DNA of 64,000 bases from Rhizobium sp. AC27/96 (GCF_001692325.1 NZ_LXKN01000005.1:62001-126000); one strand, 5' to 3'. Positions 18,297 to 30,139 are shown, numbered from the stretch's first letter. Numbers and translations: made by a program. Notes: generated from the sequence alone by a model not told the origin.

Positions 18297-19007
18297 ATGA
18301 CGTCTTCGCCCAGAGCCGCTGTGTTGAACGACCTCGCCGTCATGATCGCAAAGCTGGAGTCGGCAAGGCCTATCCGCGTTGCGATCGACGGGAGGACGGC
18401 ATCCGGCAAGACGACGCTGGCCAACGAATTGGCCGATTGCCTCAGGGCCAAGGGCCGGGAGGTCATTCGCACCTCGATCGATGGTTTCCACAGGCCGAAG
18501 GTGGAGCGCTATGCGCGCGGGCGGCATTCCGCCGAGGGTTACTACCATGATGCCCGCGATCTTCCCGCCATCAACGCGCTCCTTCTCGACCCCTTGGGGC
18601 CGGGCGGCGACGGCTGGTATCGCACGGCGTCGTTCGATCTGCACGATGACCTGCCGATCGAACAGGAGCCGCAATTGGCACCCGCCGACGCCATCCTCAT
18701 TGTCGATGGCACGTTTCTCCAGCGACCGGAGCTGCGTGGGGGCTGGGATGTCACGATCTTCGTCGAAACCTCGGAGCATGTTTCCGAACAACGCGGCATA
18801 GAGCGCGACACTCAGCTTCTGGGCGGAGCCGAAGCTACCCGCGAGCTCTATGCCAACCGATACCGGCCGGCCTTTGATCTATATGAAAGTCTGGTTGCGC
18901 CTGCTGTTTCTGCCGATGCGATTTTCAGCAATGATAGTTTTGAGGAGCCTGCTCTGTGGATTAGGGCGGATGGCAGGTTTTCTGGGTTATCTGCAGGGCT
19001 CTCATAG
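18297..19007 (+). CDS. Uridine-kinase-like P-loop NTPase
   Basis: A 236-residue P-loop kinase-fold protein. Walker A is GRTASGKT at 32-39, followed by SIDGFHRP, the phosphoribulokinase/uridine kinase substrate-binding DxF/Y region, then RHSAEGYYHDA and the Walker B-like AILIVDGTFLQRPEL. The C-terminal half has RGIERDTQLLGG, a lid-type Arg-rich helix. This matches the uridine kinase-like family, but some members phosphorylate other substrates, so I do not assign udk. AGGATT precedes the ATG. The stop codon lies inside a non-coding repeat (18994-19076) that recurs 1 kb downstream. Confidence 0.85.
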   Translation: MTSSPRAAVLNDLAVMIAKLESARPIRVAIDGRTASGKTTLANELADCLRAKGREVIRTSIDGFHRPKVERYARGRHSAEGYYHDARDLPAINALLLDPLGPGGDGWYRTASFDLHDDLPIEQEPQLAPADAILIVDGTFLQRPELRGGWDVTIFVETSEHVSEQRGIERDTQLLGGAEATRELYANRYRPAFDLYESLVAPAVSADAIFSNDSFEEPALWIRADGRFSGLSAGLS

Positions 19008-19076
19008 TCGCGGAATTTGGTAACAGATGTTGCCATTCGGGATGGAGGCGTTCACGGCCCCTTTGGGCCATCAGCG
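18994..19076. repeat. Diverged direct repeat, copy 1
   Basis: An 83-base segment that aligns without gaps to 20012-20094, agreeing at about two thirds of positions by my count. Best-conserved cores are CAGATG, GGGATGG and CACGGC. It contains the last codons and stop of the uridine-kinase-like gene, then non-coding sequence with a GGCCC-CTTT-GGGCC hairpin at 19057-19070. Copies 1 and 2 bracket the 255-residue gene at 19173-19940. Confidence 0.6.
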
Positions 19077-19172
19077 ATCGTCGTCTGACGAGCCGCAAGC
19101 AAACATCCACTTCCTCGCGCTTTTCAGGCGGCGCGTTCGCCGGTATTCCTTCTCTTCGGTCCGCAACTACGT

Positions 19173-19940
19173 TTGTTGGAGAAGCTGCCATTGTTCGGGC
19201 ATAGTTTGGATACTTTCGAAAAAGCCATTATTGCCGAGCGGGTTAGATCGCTTTTCCGGCTTATTGACGCACGTGAAGGAAGCTTTGCTGCAATCAATTA
19301 CATTGGCGTGGACGATTTTCTCGCAGAGCCGTTCGTTGGGATGCTGCGAGTGAGAACCGACGCAATTCTGGAAGCTTTCAATGAATATCGTTCGGCAAGA
19401 GTTTTGCGCGGGGAAGTCTCTAAAGAGTCTTCTAAAACCTTTGCAAAGATCATGTCTTGCGCCGAGCGCTGGGCCCTTGAGAATAACTACTTATGGCTGC
19501 ATGACGGATTCAGTCGTGCGGAATTTAAGCAAACAAAGGAAATCCGAACAATCATCAAACGGATTTTTTTGGAATACGGCATAGAATTTATTGATAGCGA
19601 GAATTCGAGGAGTGAATTGCTTGTCCGAGGAAAAGCTAATTTTGATCTGCTTGGTCCAATGGCAATAAGGTTTAGGCTGTCGAAAACGGAGTTGGGCCGC
19701 CTCACATTCGGGATCTTTCGACGTGAACTACAACCCTTCGATCAAATGTTCGAGCTTCGGGATTTCGAGGTGTCCGCGTCCTGGTTGTATCAAAACGCGA
19801 AACTGATTTTTCCGGGAAAATACAGTTCGCTGCAGCACGATAACCCCAGCTTTGACGTTCTTGAGAACTGTGTGCGTCTTATGGGAGCCTGCGTTCAACA
19901 CTTCCAAAATGGCTCGATCGGACCTGCTGCGATTAGCTAA
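19173..19940 (+). CDS. Hypothetical protein in low-GC insertion, unrecognised
   Basis: I do not recognise this protein of up to 255 residues. It looks soluble and mixed alpha/beta, with no signal peptide or membrane segment. It has a helical N-terminal part with IIAERVRSLFRLIDAREGSF, a central region rich in basic and aromatic residues (about 95-150), and an aromatic-rich C-terminal part. Codon use and GC are clearly unlike the neighbouring core genes (many TTT, ATA and AAA codons), indicating acquisition. The start is uncertain: the frame opens at a TTG (19173) and the first ATG in frame is near 19338, which would remove a third of the protein. It is bracketed by diverged repeats at 18994-19076 and 20012-20094. 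Confidence 0.6.
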   Translation: MLEKLPLFGHSLDTFEKAIIAERVRSLFRLIDAREGSFAAINYIGVDDFLAEPFVGMLRVRTDAILEAFNEYRSARVLRGEVSKESSKTFAKIMSCAERWALENNYLWLHDGFSRAEFKQTKEIRTIIKRIFLEYGIEFIDSENSRSELLVRGKANFDLLGPMAIRFRLSKTELGRLTFGIFRRELQPFDQMFELRDFEVSASWLYQNAKLIFPGKYSSLQHDNPSFDVLENCVRLMGACVQHFQNGSIGPAAIS

Positions 19941-20011
19941 ACACAGCGAATTATCAGAGTTAGAAGTAACGACTGCAATGCGCCAATAGTGGTCACGGTG
20001 GCATCGCTACA

Positions 20012-20094
20012 TAGGGCCCTGATATTTAGGGAGTTTGCTGGCAGATGGCACTATCGGGGATGGCGGCATCCACGGCAGGCTCGGGTCACTAGCG
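20012..20094. repeat. Diverged direct repeat, copy 2
   Basis: The second copy of the 83-base repeat at 18994-19076. It lies in the 300-base gap between the 255-residue gene and the SIR2 gene, and includes a GGATG-GCGG-CATCC hairpin at 20059-20072. The 34 bases starting at GCATCGCT (20001) also resemble 21782-21815 beyond the SIR2 gene, so both cassettes of the insertion appear to be bounded by related sequence. The rest of the gap (19941-20000 and 20095-20230) holds no gene I can support. Confidence 0.55.
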
Positions 20095-20240
20095 GGTAAT
20101 AGCCACCAGTACTGAGTGATCTCAAATAGGAGGCCGTCCTAGGAGGAGAATTTCCCGACTGGGATAGAGAATCGCTGGACAATCCTAACTTGATCTTCTG
20201 CCTTTGGATGCGGCGAGCAGAAGCACCATAAGGGGGCCGA

Positions 20241-21542
20241 ATGAGCGAGTTTTTTGAGATTGCTTACGCTGCCGCTGCAAGGCGCCTATGTATCTTCACA
20301 GGAACTGGCTTTTCTAAAGCGTTGACGGCGAATGCCGCACCGGGATGGCAAGAGCTTTTAGAAACAATTTGCGACCAGCAGATAGGAAACAAAGCCTTCA
20401 AGGCAGCATTGTTTCCTTCGGTAGGCGTAAATTCTCTGCAGCTAGATGAAGCCGCACAGGTTATCGCGATTGAGCTGACCAAGATTGGCAAAGATATTCA
20501 TGAAGAAATTGCGGCATTAATATCCAGCGTTGCCTTGTCGGGCAATTACCCGGAAACACAGAAGTTTTTTGAGAATCGTAGTTTTCGAGTTGCGACAACA
20601 AATTACGACAAACTGGCTGAAACCTTGGCTGGAGAAGGTTGCCAATCGCTCTCTCCAGGTCGGCCAATTCCGCGTTCGAGCAGCCGCGTGAAAGTATATC
20701 ATGTTCACGGGTCAACAGAAGTTCCTGGGAGGATGATTGTTACGGCGGATGACTACTTTAAATTCATGCACTCAGAATCGTATTTCTCGCGAAAGCTGAG
20801 TACGGTTCTGCATGAAAATACGGTTGTCATCATCGGGTACTCTCTAGGGGATACAAATCTGAAATCTATACTAAATGACTATCGTGGGTTTGTGATAAAT
20901 CATGTGGTTAGCAATAGTATATTTTTCGTCTCCCACAAGCCAGTAGATCGGAGAATTTCCGACTACTACTCGAATTGCTATGGGATCCGAGTGATATCGA
21001 ATACTGGCGTCGAAGAGTTTTTTAAAGCTCTAAACGATACTTTCGTTGATGTCGAAAAATGCCTAGAGGATTCGGTCAATAATATCAAAAAAGTCCTTTA
21101 TGAAGATCACGCTTTTGAGGAGATATACCTGCAAGTCGAGAGCTCATTCTATGAAATAGTATCATCGATAGGAGCCGTCGGAGCGAGTCTTGAGGAGGAT
21201 GTGGTGGTGGAGACCTTCCAAGATGTTATTTCGAAGAAAATGGCATTGACCGGGCAGTCGGGAGCATGGCCCCAGTATGTTCAGTTGGCGTCTTGGTTAA
21301 CGTATCTTGGAAGCCTCATTGATGTCAGAAAGACCGCAGTTGAGACAACGTTTCTCAAAGCCGTCAGATTCTCGATGGATCACATGAGCAAGAGCATGAA
21401 ACTGGGTTATTCATGGCACGCATATAAGGTGTGGGATGCCCGCTGGAGCAGTATTAGTGCCGATAATCGAGCATTGATCGCCAAATCCATTCTTGAATGC
21501 TCGACTGAGGCAGATGCGATAGAGGTAGTCTCTCGAGGATAA
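20241..21542 (+). CDS. SIR2-domain protein (candidate NADase effector)
   Basis: A 433-residue protein with an N-terminal SIR2_2-type Rossmann domain (about 1-270). Visible residues are the NAD-binding FTGTGFSKALT (G21, G23, S25), TTNYD at 119-123 (N121, D123), the catalytic histidine H156 in YHVHGS, and GYSLGDTN at 199-206. No zinc-binding cysteine tetrad is present, unlike true deacetylase sirtuins. The C-terminal 150 or so residues are mostly helical and not recognised. Proteins of this architecture include NAD-depleting effectors of anti-phage systems, so a defence role is plausible but inferred. Low GC and AT-rich codons mark it as acquired. AGGGGG eight bases before the ATG is a good ribosome binding site. 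Confidence 0.85.
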   Translation: MSEFFEIAYAAAARRLCIFTGTGFSKALTANAAPGWQELLETICDQQIGNKAFKAALFPSVGVNSLQLDEAAQVIAIELTKIGKDIHEEIAALISSVALSGNYPETQKFFENRSFRVATTNYDKLAETLAGEGCQSLSPGRPIPRSSSRVKVYHVHGSTEVPGRMIVTADDYFKFMHSESYFSRKLSTVLHENTVVIIGYSLGDTNLKSILNDYRGFVINHVVSNSIFFVSHKPVDRRISDYYSNCYGIRVISNTGVEEFFKALNDTFVDVEKCLEDSVNNIKKVLYEDHAFEEIYLQVESSFYEIVSSIGAVGASLEEDVVVETFQDVISKKMALTGQSGAWPQYVQLASWLTYLGSLIDVRKTAVETTFLKAVRFSMDHMSKSMKLGYSWHAYKVWDARWSSISADNRALIAKSILECSTEADAIEVVSRG

Positions 21543-21781
21543 AGCTCTGGTTTCAGCACAAATTATGTAGCTTCCGGAACTTCGATCCGCATATAGCCAA
21601 ACTCTAAACTTTGCCGATTTGTTCCACTGTCATGAGTTTTAGGTGGTTGCCGTTTTCGCTATGCCATGAGCCAATCTTGGCGAGCAGGTTTGCTCATCTT
21701 GTTGGGGCTTCCTGTGAATTGGTGAAAGTGGGTCGATCATCAAGCAACAGGTCCGCAATAGGCCGGCAGCGCCCGCTGGTA

Positions 21782-21815
21782 GCATCGCTGTGTAAGACCC
21801 AATATTTATGCTAGC
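21782..21815. repeat. Partial third copy of the island repeat
   Basis: GCATCGCT followed by a CCC-ATATTTA pattern matches 20001-20034 upstream of the SIR2 gene, allowing one gap. It lies in the 356-base gap between the SIR2 gene and priA (21543-21898). The remainder of that gap shows no open frame or hairpin I would defend. Confidence 0.4.
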
Positions 21816-21898
21816 TCCTAAGCCGCCCCCATTTTACGATCCGCCGTTCGCTACTCCCGGGTTTTCTTTTCAGCCCGTCCGGGGCATGGTCTGGCGCA

Positions 21899-24130
21899 AT
21901 GAGTAAAGATTCTTCCGATCTGTTCGGTGCGCTTTTCGAGGCGGCGCCCGAAAAACCTGTGATGAGCCGCACGGTTCCGGTCCTAGTGCCGCTGCCGGCG
22001 CCGAGGGCCTATTCCTATGCGGTGCCTGAGGGGGTGGCGGTCGAGCCTGGGTCTGTCGTGCAGGTGCCGCTCGGGCCAAGGCAGGTCATCGGCGTCGTCT
22101 GGGATGGCGATGAGGATGACGGTGTCGATCCGAAGAAGCTTCGGCCCATCACGCGCGTCTTCGATTGCCCGCCGCTCGGCAAGCATATGCGCGATTTCAT
22201 CGACTGGGTCGCGACCTACACGCTGTCGCCGCCGGGGCTGGTGGCGCGCATGGCCTTGCGGGCGCCGGCCGCCTTCGATCCCGAACCGATGGTCGAGGGA
22301 TTGCGTTTCATCGGCGGCCAGCCGGAGCGGCTGACGCCGGCACGCACGAGGGTCATGGAGACGGCCGCCGACGGGCTGTCATGGACACGCATCGGCCTGG
22401 CGCATGCGGCCGGCGTTTCCACAAGCGTCGTCGAAGGGCTGATCTCGCAAGGCATTTTCGAGACCATTTTTCTGCCGCCGCCGCCCGTCGTTGCCAAGCC
22501 CGATCCAGAGTTTATTCCGTCCCGGCTGGAAGGCCCGCAAAAGGATGCGGCCGACGAGATATTGGTGGATGTGCGCAAGGGCGAGTTTGCTGTTTCGCTG
22601 ATCGACGGCGTTACCGGCTCCGGCAAGACGGAGGTCTATTTCGAGGCGATTGCCGAAACGCTGCGGCGCGGCAAGCAGGTGCTGATCCTGCTGCCGGAGA
22701 TCGCGCTGACGGCAAGTTTCCTCGAACGTTTTCAGGATCGCTTCGGTGCCAAGCCGGCGGAATGGCATTCCGATCTCGCGCCGAAGATGCGTGAAAAGGT
22801 CTGGCGGCAGGCCGTGACGGGTGAAGTCAGGGTCGTGGCCGGCGCGCGCTCGGCGCTGTTCCTGCCCTTCGAGGATCTTGGCCTCATCATCGTCGATGAA
22901 GAGCATGATCCCGCCTACAAGCAGGAAGATCGCGTTTATTATAATGCGCGCGACATGGCTGTCGTGCGCGGCCGCATCGGCGATTTCCCCGTGGTGCTGG
23001 TCTCGGCCACGCCATCGGTCGAAAGCCAGGTCAACGGCCAGAGCGGGCGCTACACGACAATCCATCTGCCGACCCGCTTCGGCGACGCGGCTCTTCCCGA
23101 TCTGCATCTGGTCGACATGCGCCGGCACGCGCCGGAGCGCGGCGGTTTCCTCTCGCCGGTGTTGATCCGCGCCATCGGCAAGACGGTCGCCAAGGGCGAG
23201 CAGGCGTTGCTGTTCCTCAACAGGCGCGGCTACGCGCCGCTGACTCTCTGCCGGGTCTGCGGTCATCGCTTCCAATGCCCGCAATGCTCGAGCTGGCTGG
23301 TGGAACACCGGTTTCGCGGCCAGATCCAGTGCCATCAATGCGGCTATGCCGAGCGCACGCCGGAAGCCTGCCCCGAATGCGGCACGCTCGACCATCTCGT
23401 CGCCTGCGGGCCGGGTGTCGAGCGCATCGCCGAGGAGGTGGAGCGCCACTTCCCCGAGGCGCGGACGATCATGCTCTCGTCCGACATCATGGGCGGGGTC
23501 AAGCGGCTGCGGCTTGAGCTTGAGGCCATTGCCAAGGGCGAGGCGGATATCGTCATCGGCACGCAGTTGGTCGCCAAAGGCCACAATTTTCCGCTGATGA
23601 CGTTGGTCGGCATCGTCGATGCCGATCTCGGCCTTGCCAATGGTGATCCGCGCGCCGCCGAGCGGACGTTCCAGCTATTATCGCAGGTGACGGGACGCGC
23701 TGGGCGAACCGGGCTGAAGAGCCACGGGTTGCTGCAGACCTATCAGCCGCAGCATCCCGTCATGCAGGCGATCGTCTCCGGTGACGCCGCTGCCTTCTAC
23801 GATCGCGAGATTACCGAGCGGGAGAGGGCGGTGCTGCCGCCCTTCGGCCGGCTGGCCTCGATCATCGTTTCGGCTGAAACCCGGCAGGATGCCGAGACCC
23901 ACGCCCGCGGCATGCGCAACGCCGCGCCGCAGGTCACGGGGATTTCAGTGCTCGGGCCGGCGGAGGCCCCGCTTGCGCTGGTGCGCGGGCGCCACCGGTT
24001 CCGGCTGCTGGTGCACGGGCGGCGCAATTCGGACATGCAGGGGTTTCTTCGGGCCATGCTGGCGCAATCGCCCAGGGAGCGTGGCTCGGTGCAGGTGCAG
24101 CTCGACATCGATCCACAGAGCTTTCTGTGA
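21899..24130 (+). CDS. priA: Primosomal protein N' (replication restart helicase)
   Basis: PriA (743 residues) recognises stalled forks and reloads the replisome. Domains in order are an N-terminal 3'-DNA-binding domain (about 23-130), a winged helix, a DEAH-type helicase with Walker A GVTGSGKT at 237-244 and motif II DEEHD, a zinc module with four CxxC-type pairs (CRVCG, CPQCS, CHQCG, CPECG), helicase motifs V-VI (GTQLVAKGHNFP and QVTGRAGR), and a C-terminal domain. The length and all motifs are complete. An ATG start is visible but the ribosome binding site is weak. Confidence 0.97.
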   Translation: MSKDSSDLFGALFEAAPEKPVMSRTVPVLVPLPAPRAYSYAVPEGVAVEPGSVVQVPLGPRQVIGVVWDGDEDDGVDPKKLRPITRVFDCPPLGKHMRDFIDWVATYTLSPPGLVARMALRAPAAFDPEPMVEGLRFIGGQPERLTPARTRVMETAADGLSWTRIGLAHAAGVSTSVVEGLISQGIFETIFLPPPPVVAKPDPEFIPSRLEGPQKDAADEILVDVRKGEFAVSLIDGVTGSGKTEVYFEAIAETLRRGKQVLILLPEIALTASFLERFQDRFGAKPAEWHSDLAPKMREKVWRQAVTGEVRVVAGARSALFLPFEDLGLIIVDEEHDPAYKQEDRVYYNARDMAVVRGRIGDFPVVLVSATPSVESQVNGQSGRYTTIHLPTRFGDAALPDLHLVDMRRHAPERGGFLSPVLIRAIGKTVAKGEQALLFLNRRGYAPLTLCRVCGHRFQCPQCSSWLVEHRFRGQIQCHQCGYAERTPEACPECGTLDHLVACGPGVERIAEEVERHFPEARTIMLSSDIMGGVKRLRLELEAIAKGEADIVIGTQLVAKGHNFPLMTLVGIVDADLGLANGDPRAAERTFQLLSQVTGRAGRTGLKSHGLLQTYQPQHPVMQAIVSGDAAAFYDREITERERAVLPPFGRLASIIVSAETRQDAETHARGMRNAAPQVTGISVLGPAEAPLALVRGRHRFRLLVHGRRNSDMQGFLRAMLAQSPRERGSVQVQLDIDPQSFL

Positions 24131-24242
24131 TTGACCCCACTGATATTGTGGCAACGGCTTTCCCTGATCGGCCGGATCATGCCATAAGTCGGCCGTCTCA
24201 TTGACCTGATTTGCGCACCGACCGATCTTTTGGGGACGACCG

Positions 24243-24626
24243 ATGGAGTTCTATTTTCCAACCGAATTCGGCGAGCAGCTTGCCTTCTGCTCGGCGGCGT
24301 TTACGGCGCTGATCGGTTTCTTCATGATGTTCGCGCCGGGTTACACCTATCGCTTCCTCAAGCTCCAGGTGCGCGAGGGGCGGCCGGAGGCCTATGGCGA
24401 GGCGCGTTCGGCGGGCGGCTTCCTTGTCGGCTTTGGACTTGTGGCGATCCTGCTCGCCCAGCCGATGATCTATCTGGCGCTCGGCGCCTCCTTCGGCGTT
24501 TCGGCCTTTGGCCGCATCCTGGCGCTTATGTCGGATCGGGGAGGCGTGCTCCTCAGCCTTCTCCTTCTGGTTGTGCAGGCGATTCTGGCGGCGCTACCTC
24601 TTCTTTACGGATTGGGCTATATTTGA
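24243..24626 (+). CDS. Small integral membrane protein
   Basis: A 127-residue protein with about four predicted membrane segments (approx. 10-31, 57-75, 77-93 and 100-125) joined by short loops; the one longer loop (about 32-55) is charged. It resembles the DUF4345-type small membrane proteins that are common in rhizobia, but I cannot confirm the family. It lies between priA and the atp operon. A GGGGACGACCG run just upstream of the ATG could serve as ribosome binding site. Function unknown. Confidence 0.75.
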   Translation: MEFYFPTEFGEQLAFCSAAFTALIGFFMMFAPGYTYRFLKLQVREGRPEAYGEARSAGGFLVGFGLVAILLAQPMIYLALGASFGVSAFGRILALMSDRGGVLLSLLLLVVQAILAALPLLYGLGYI

Positions 24627-24888
24627 GCTGAAAAGTGGCGTGTCCGGCCCATATTCGTCCACGCGATCCCCACGCTTTTCGATTTTTGCCATCATAATTT
24701 CACCCGAATGGCGTATTCCGTGGATACGCGTGTTGCGAGTCTCAATATCCTATGTTAGACGAACCCCGAATTTCGGATGAGGCAGGAACGCACTCCTGCT
24801 GATTTCTGGGGGAAATCAAAACGAATTCAAGGGTATATGGCTTCCGTCACCCGGAAGCCGAGTTCTTGGGTTGAAATCAGGGAAATTT

Positions 24889-25455
24889 GTGCCCGTGGCA
24901 GACACATCCCAGCATATTTCTGGTGTTTCAGAACGATATGCCTCGTCATTGTTCGAATTGGCCCTTGAGGAGGGTGCAATCCCGGCAGTGACCGCCGATC
25001 TCGATCGGTTCCAAGCCATGCTTGACGACAGCGCGGATCTGAAGCGTTTCGTTCTGAGCCCGGTCTTTTCGGCTGAGGAGCAGGTCGGCGCCGTCCAGTC
25101 GCTGGCTGAAAAGGCAGGCTTCGGCGCGTTCGTTACCAATTTTCTGAAGCTTGTGGCCAAGAACCGGCGCCTTTTTGCGCTGCCGGGCATGATCAAGGCT
25201 TTCCGTATTATCGCCGCGCAGCATCGTGGCGAAATTTCCGCCGAGATCACCTCGGCACATGCGCTGACAAAGGCGCAGGAAGATGAACTGAAGGCGGCGC
25301 TGAAGGGCGTCACCGGCAAAGACGTAACGATCGCCGTCACTGTCGATCCGTCGATCCTCGGCGGGCTGATCGTCAAGGTCGGTTCGCGTCAGATCGATAC
25401 GTCCCTTCGCACCAAACTCTCCACTCTTAAGCTTGCATTGAAAGAGGTCGGCTGA
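24889..25455 (+). CDS. atpH: ATP synthase F1 delta subunit
   Basis: The delta subunit (188 residues from the GTG at 24889) links the F1 head to the peripheral stalk. The family pattern [19 protein letters not shown] is at the N-terminus, and the C-terminal [34 protein letters not shown] motif region is complete. I choose the GTG at 24889 because CAGGGA lies at the right distance and rhizobial AtpH starts MPVADTS; an upstream TTG at 24871 keeps the frame open but lacks support. It overlaps the atpA start by one base. Confidence 0.95.
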   Translation: MPVADTSQHISGVSERYASSLFELALEEGAIPAVTADLDRFQAMLDDSADLKRFVLSPVFSAEEQVGAVQSLAEKAGFGAFVTNFLKLVAKNRRLFALPGMIKAFRIIAAQHRGEISAEITSAHALTKAQEDELKAALKGVTGKDVTIAVTVDPSILGGLIVKVGSRQIDTSLRTKLSTLKLALKEVG

Positions 25456-26984
25456 TGGATATCCGCGCCGCGGAAATTTCCGCAATTCTGAAAGATCAGA
25501 TCAAAAACTTCGGCAAGGAAGCTGAAGTCTCCGAAGTCGGCCAGGTTCTTTCCGTCGGTGACGGTATTGCCCGCGTCTACGGTCTCGACAACGTCCAGGC
25601 CGGCGAAATGGTCGAATTCCCGGGTGGCATTCGCGGCATGGCGCTGAACCTTGAAGCCGACAATGTCGGCGTGGTCATCTTCGGATCGGACCGCGACATC
25701 AAGGAAGGCGACACCGTCAAGCGCACCGGCGCCATCGTTGACGTTCCGGTCGGTCCGGAACTGCTCGGCCGCGTCGTCGATGCTCTCGGCAACCCGATCG
25801 ACGGCAAGGGCCCGATCAATGCGAGCCGCCGTTCGCGCGTCGACGTCAAGGCTCCGGGCATTATCCCGCGCAAGTCGGTTCATGAGCCGATGTCGACCGG
25901 CCTCAAGGCCATCGACGCTCTGATCCCGGTTGGCCGCGGCCAGCGCGAGCTCGTCATCGGTGACCGCCAGACCGGCAAGACCGCCATCATTCTCGACACG
26001 ATCCTGAACCAGAAGGCCATCCACGATGCCGGCCCGGACAGCGAAAAGCTGTACTGCGTCTACGTCGCCGTCGGCCAGAAGCGTTCGACTGTCGCCCAGT
26101 TCGTCAAGGTGCTCGAAGAGCGCGGCGCGCTGAAGTACTCGATCATCGTTGCTGCAACGGCCTCCGATCCGGCCCCGATGCAGTTCCTGGCACCGTTTGC
26201 CGGTTGCGCCATGGGCGAATACTTCCGTGACAACGCTCAGCACGCCCTGATCGGTTACGACGACCTGTCCAAGCAGGCCGTTTCCTACCGTCAGATGTCG
26301 CTGCTGCTGCGCCGCCCGCCGGGCCGCGAAGCTTACCCGGGCGACGTTTTCTACCTGCATTCGCGTCTCCTCGAGCGCGCTGCAAAGATGAACGACGAGC
26401 TGGGCGCTGGTTCGCTCACCGCTCTTCCGGTCATCGAAACGCAGGGCAACGACGTTTCGGCCTTCATTCCGACCAACGTGATCTCGATCACCGACGGCCA
26501 GATCTTCCTCGAAACCGACCTGTTCTATCAGGGCATTCGTCCGGCCGTTAACGTCGGTCTGTCGGTTTCGCGCGTCGGCTCGTCCGCACAGATCAAGGCG
26601 ATGAAGCAGGTTGCCGGCTCGATCAAGGGCGAACTCGCCCAGTATCGTGAAATGGCCGCTTTCGCCCAGTTTGGCTCGGACCTCGATGCCGCAACGCAGC
26701 GCCTCTTGAACCGCGGTGCCCGCCTGACCGAACTCCTGAAGCAGCCGCAGTTCTCGCCGCTGAAGACGGAAGAACAGGTTGCGGTGATCTTCGCTGGCGT
26801 CAACGGCTACCTCGACAAGATCGCCGTTCCGCAGATCGGCAAGTTCGAGCAGGGCCTGCTGTCCTACCTCCGGTCGGAAGGCAAGGAAATCCTCGACACG
26901 ATCCGCACCGAAAAGGCCATCAGCGACGCGACCAAGGGCAAGCTCACCGCTGCTCTTGATAGCTACGCCAAGTCTTTCGCCTGA
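25455..26984 (+). CDS. atpA: ATP synthase F1 alpha subunit
   Basis: The 509-residue alpha subunit carries the non-catalytic nucleotide sites of F1. The P-loop is GDRQTGKT at 169-176. The N-terminal beta-barrel, the central nucleotide domain with [17 protein letters not shown], and the C-terminal helical domain with [13 protein letters not shown] are all present. It starts on the last base of the atpH stop, showing translational coupling. Confidence 0.99.
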   Translation: MDIRAAEISAILKDQIKNFGKEAEVSEVGQVLSVGDGIARVYGLDNVQAGEMVEFPGGIRGMALNLEADNVGVVIFGSDRDIKEGDTVKRTGAIVDVPVGPELLGRVVDALGNPIDGKGPINASRRSRVDVKAPGIIPRKSVHEPMSTGLKAIDALIPVGRGQRELVIGDRQTGKTAIILDTILNQKAIHDAGPDSEKLYCVYVAVGQKRSTVAQFVKVLEERGALKYSIIVAATASDPAPMQFLAPFAGCAMGEYFRDNAQHALIGYDDLSKQAVSYRQMSLLLRRPPGREAYPGDVFYLHSRLLERAAKMNDELGAGSLTALPVIETQGNDVSAFIPTNVISITDGQIFLETDLFYQGIRPAVNVGLSVSRVGSSAQIKAMKQVAGSIKGELAQYREMAAFAQFGSDLDAATQRLLNRGARLTELLKQPQFSPLKTEEQVAVIFAGVNGYLDKIAVPQIGKFEQGLLSYLRSEGKEILDTIRTEKAISDATKGKLTAALDSYAKSFA

Positions 26985-27013
26985 TCGGGCCTCACTTCTA
27001 GGACGGATACCGG

Positions 27014-29352
<2,339 letters not shown>

Positions 29353-29429
29353 TAAGGCCAATCCATTGGCGCGCGGCATTGCCCGCGCGCCTTTGCCTTG
29401 CGAATAAGACAATCGAGAAGTGACGGGTC

Positions 29430-29837
29430 ATGGCTGACAATTTCAATTTCGAACTGGTTTCTCCGGAGCGTCTGCTCCTCTCGGAGCAGGTTATCGATGT
29501 CGTCATTCCCGCCACCGAAGGCGAAATGACCGTCATGGCGCATCATGCGCCGACCATGACGACCATCAAGCCGGGCGTCGTGCGGGTGCATTCCGCTTCC
29601 GGCAAGAAGCAGGACTACGTCGTATTCGGTGGCTTCGCCGATATCCTGCCGACCGGTTGCACGCTGCTCGCTGAATCGGCCGTTCCGGTCGAGGACATGA
29701 GCCGCGACGAGCTGGAGCGCCGCATCAATGCCGCAAAGGCCGAGCTTGAGGATGCCGAGCATCACGAGCACAAGTCGCGCCTCGAGCATTTCATCATGGA
29801 ACTCTCGCATCTGCGCGGCTCGATCCCGCAGGATTGA
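29430..29837 (+). CDS. atpC: ATP synthase F1 epsilon subunit
   Basis: The 135-residue epsilon subunit, the regulatory part of the central stalk. It has the N-terminal beta-sandwich (FELVSPERLLLSEQV, EGEMTVMAHHAPTMTTIKPG) and a C-terminal helical hairpin starting near SRDELERRINAAK. The genes for subunits a, b and c are not in this window, matching the split F1/Fo arrangement of alphaproteobacteria. Confidence 0.97.
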   Translation: MADNFNFELVSPERLLLSEQVIDVVIPATEGEMTVMAHHAPTMTTIKPGVVRVHSASGKKQDYVVFGGFADILPTGCTLLAESAVPVEDMSRDELERRINAAKAELEDAEHHEHKSRLEHFIMELSHLRGSIPQD

Positions 29838-29864
29838 TCCGGTCTGGATGCAGTGATTGAGACG

Positions 29865-29893
29865 AAAGCGGTCCTATGGGCCGCTTTTTTGTT
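29865..29893 (+). terminator. Rho-independent terminator of the atp operon
   Basis: AAAGCGGTCC pairs with GGGCCGCTTT (one G-T wobble) around a TAT loop, followed by TTTTTTG. It begins 28 bases after the atpC stop and is the strongest terminator in this part of the window. Confidence 0.9.
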
Positions 29894-29910
29894 TTGTCGA
29901 AATGTCCGGG

Positions 29911-29953
29911 CCATCCTCGCCCTTTGAGGCTTCGCACCTCAAGGTGAGGATGG
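29911..29953. repeat. REP-like palindrome
   Basis: CCATCCTC at the left end pairs with GAGGATGG at the right end, and inner TTTGAGG with CCTCAA, around CTTCGCA. It is the first of several palindromes between atpC and the LysR gene (29838-30247), a 410-base stretch without a gene. Confidence 0.7.
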
Positions 29954-30072
29954 AGCAAATCTCAAGGTTGGATAACTTCCGGCGCAAACCCGGGCCACTT
30001 CGTGGTTCGAGGCATCGCCGTTTTCGCTCCGCTTAACGGCGCTGCACCTCACCATGAGGTGGAGCGTGCCTT

Positions 30073-30133
30073 GTGGCGAGGTACGCAAAAGCCCCGTGGT
30101 TAGGCACGCATGAGCCCTGTGGTGAGGCACGCA
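30073..30133. repeat. Three tandem copies of a 23-base unit
   Basis: GTGG-NN-AGGYACGCA occurs at 30073, 30096 and 30119, so the period is 23 bases twice. A fourth, partial ATGGTGAGG copy follows at 30146 with a 27-base step. Upstream at 30045-30061 is the hairpin CACCTC-ACCAT-GAGGTG, which shares the GAGGTG word. It appears to be a mosaic of intergenic repeat units, not coding. Confidence 0.65.
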
Positions 30134-30139
30134 AGATCT

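Noticed and set aside
21611..21814. 67-codon frame between the SIR2 gene and priA
   Set aside because: No ribosome binding site and it includes a repeat; composition looks non-coding.
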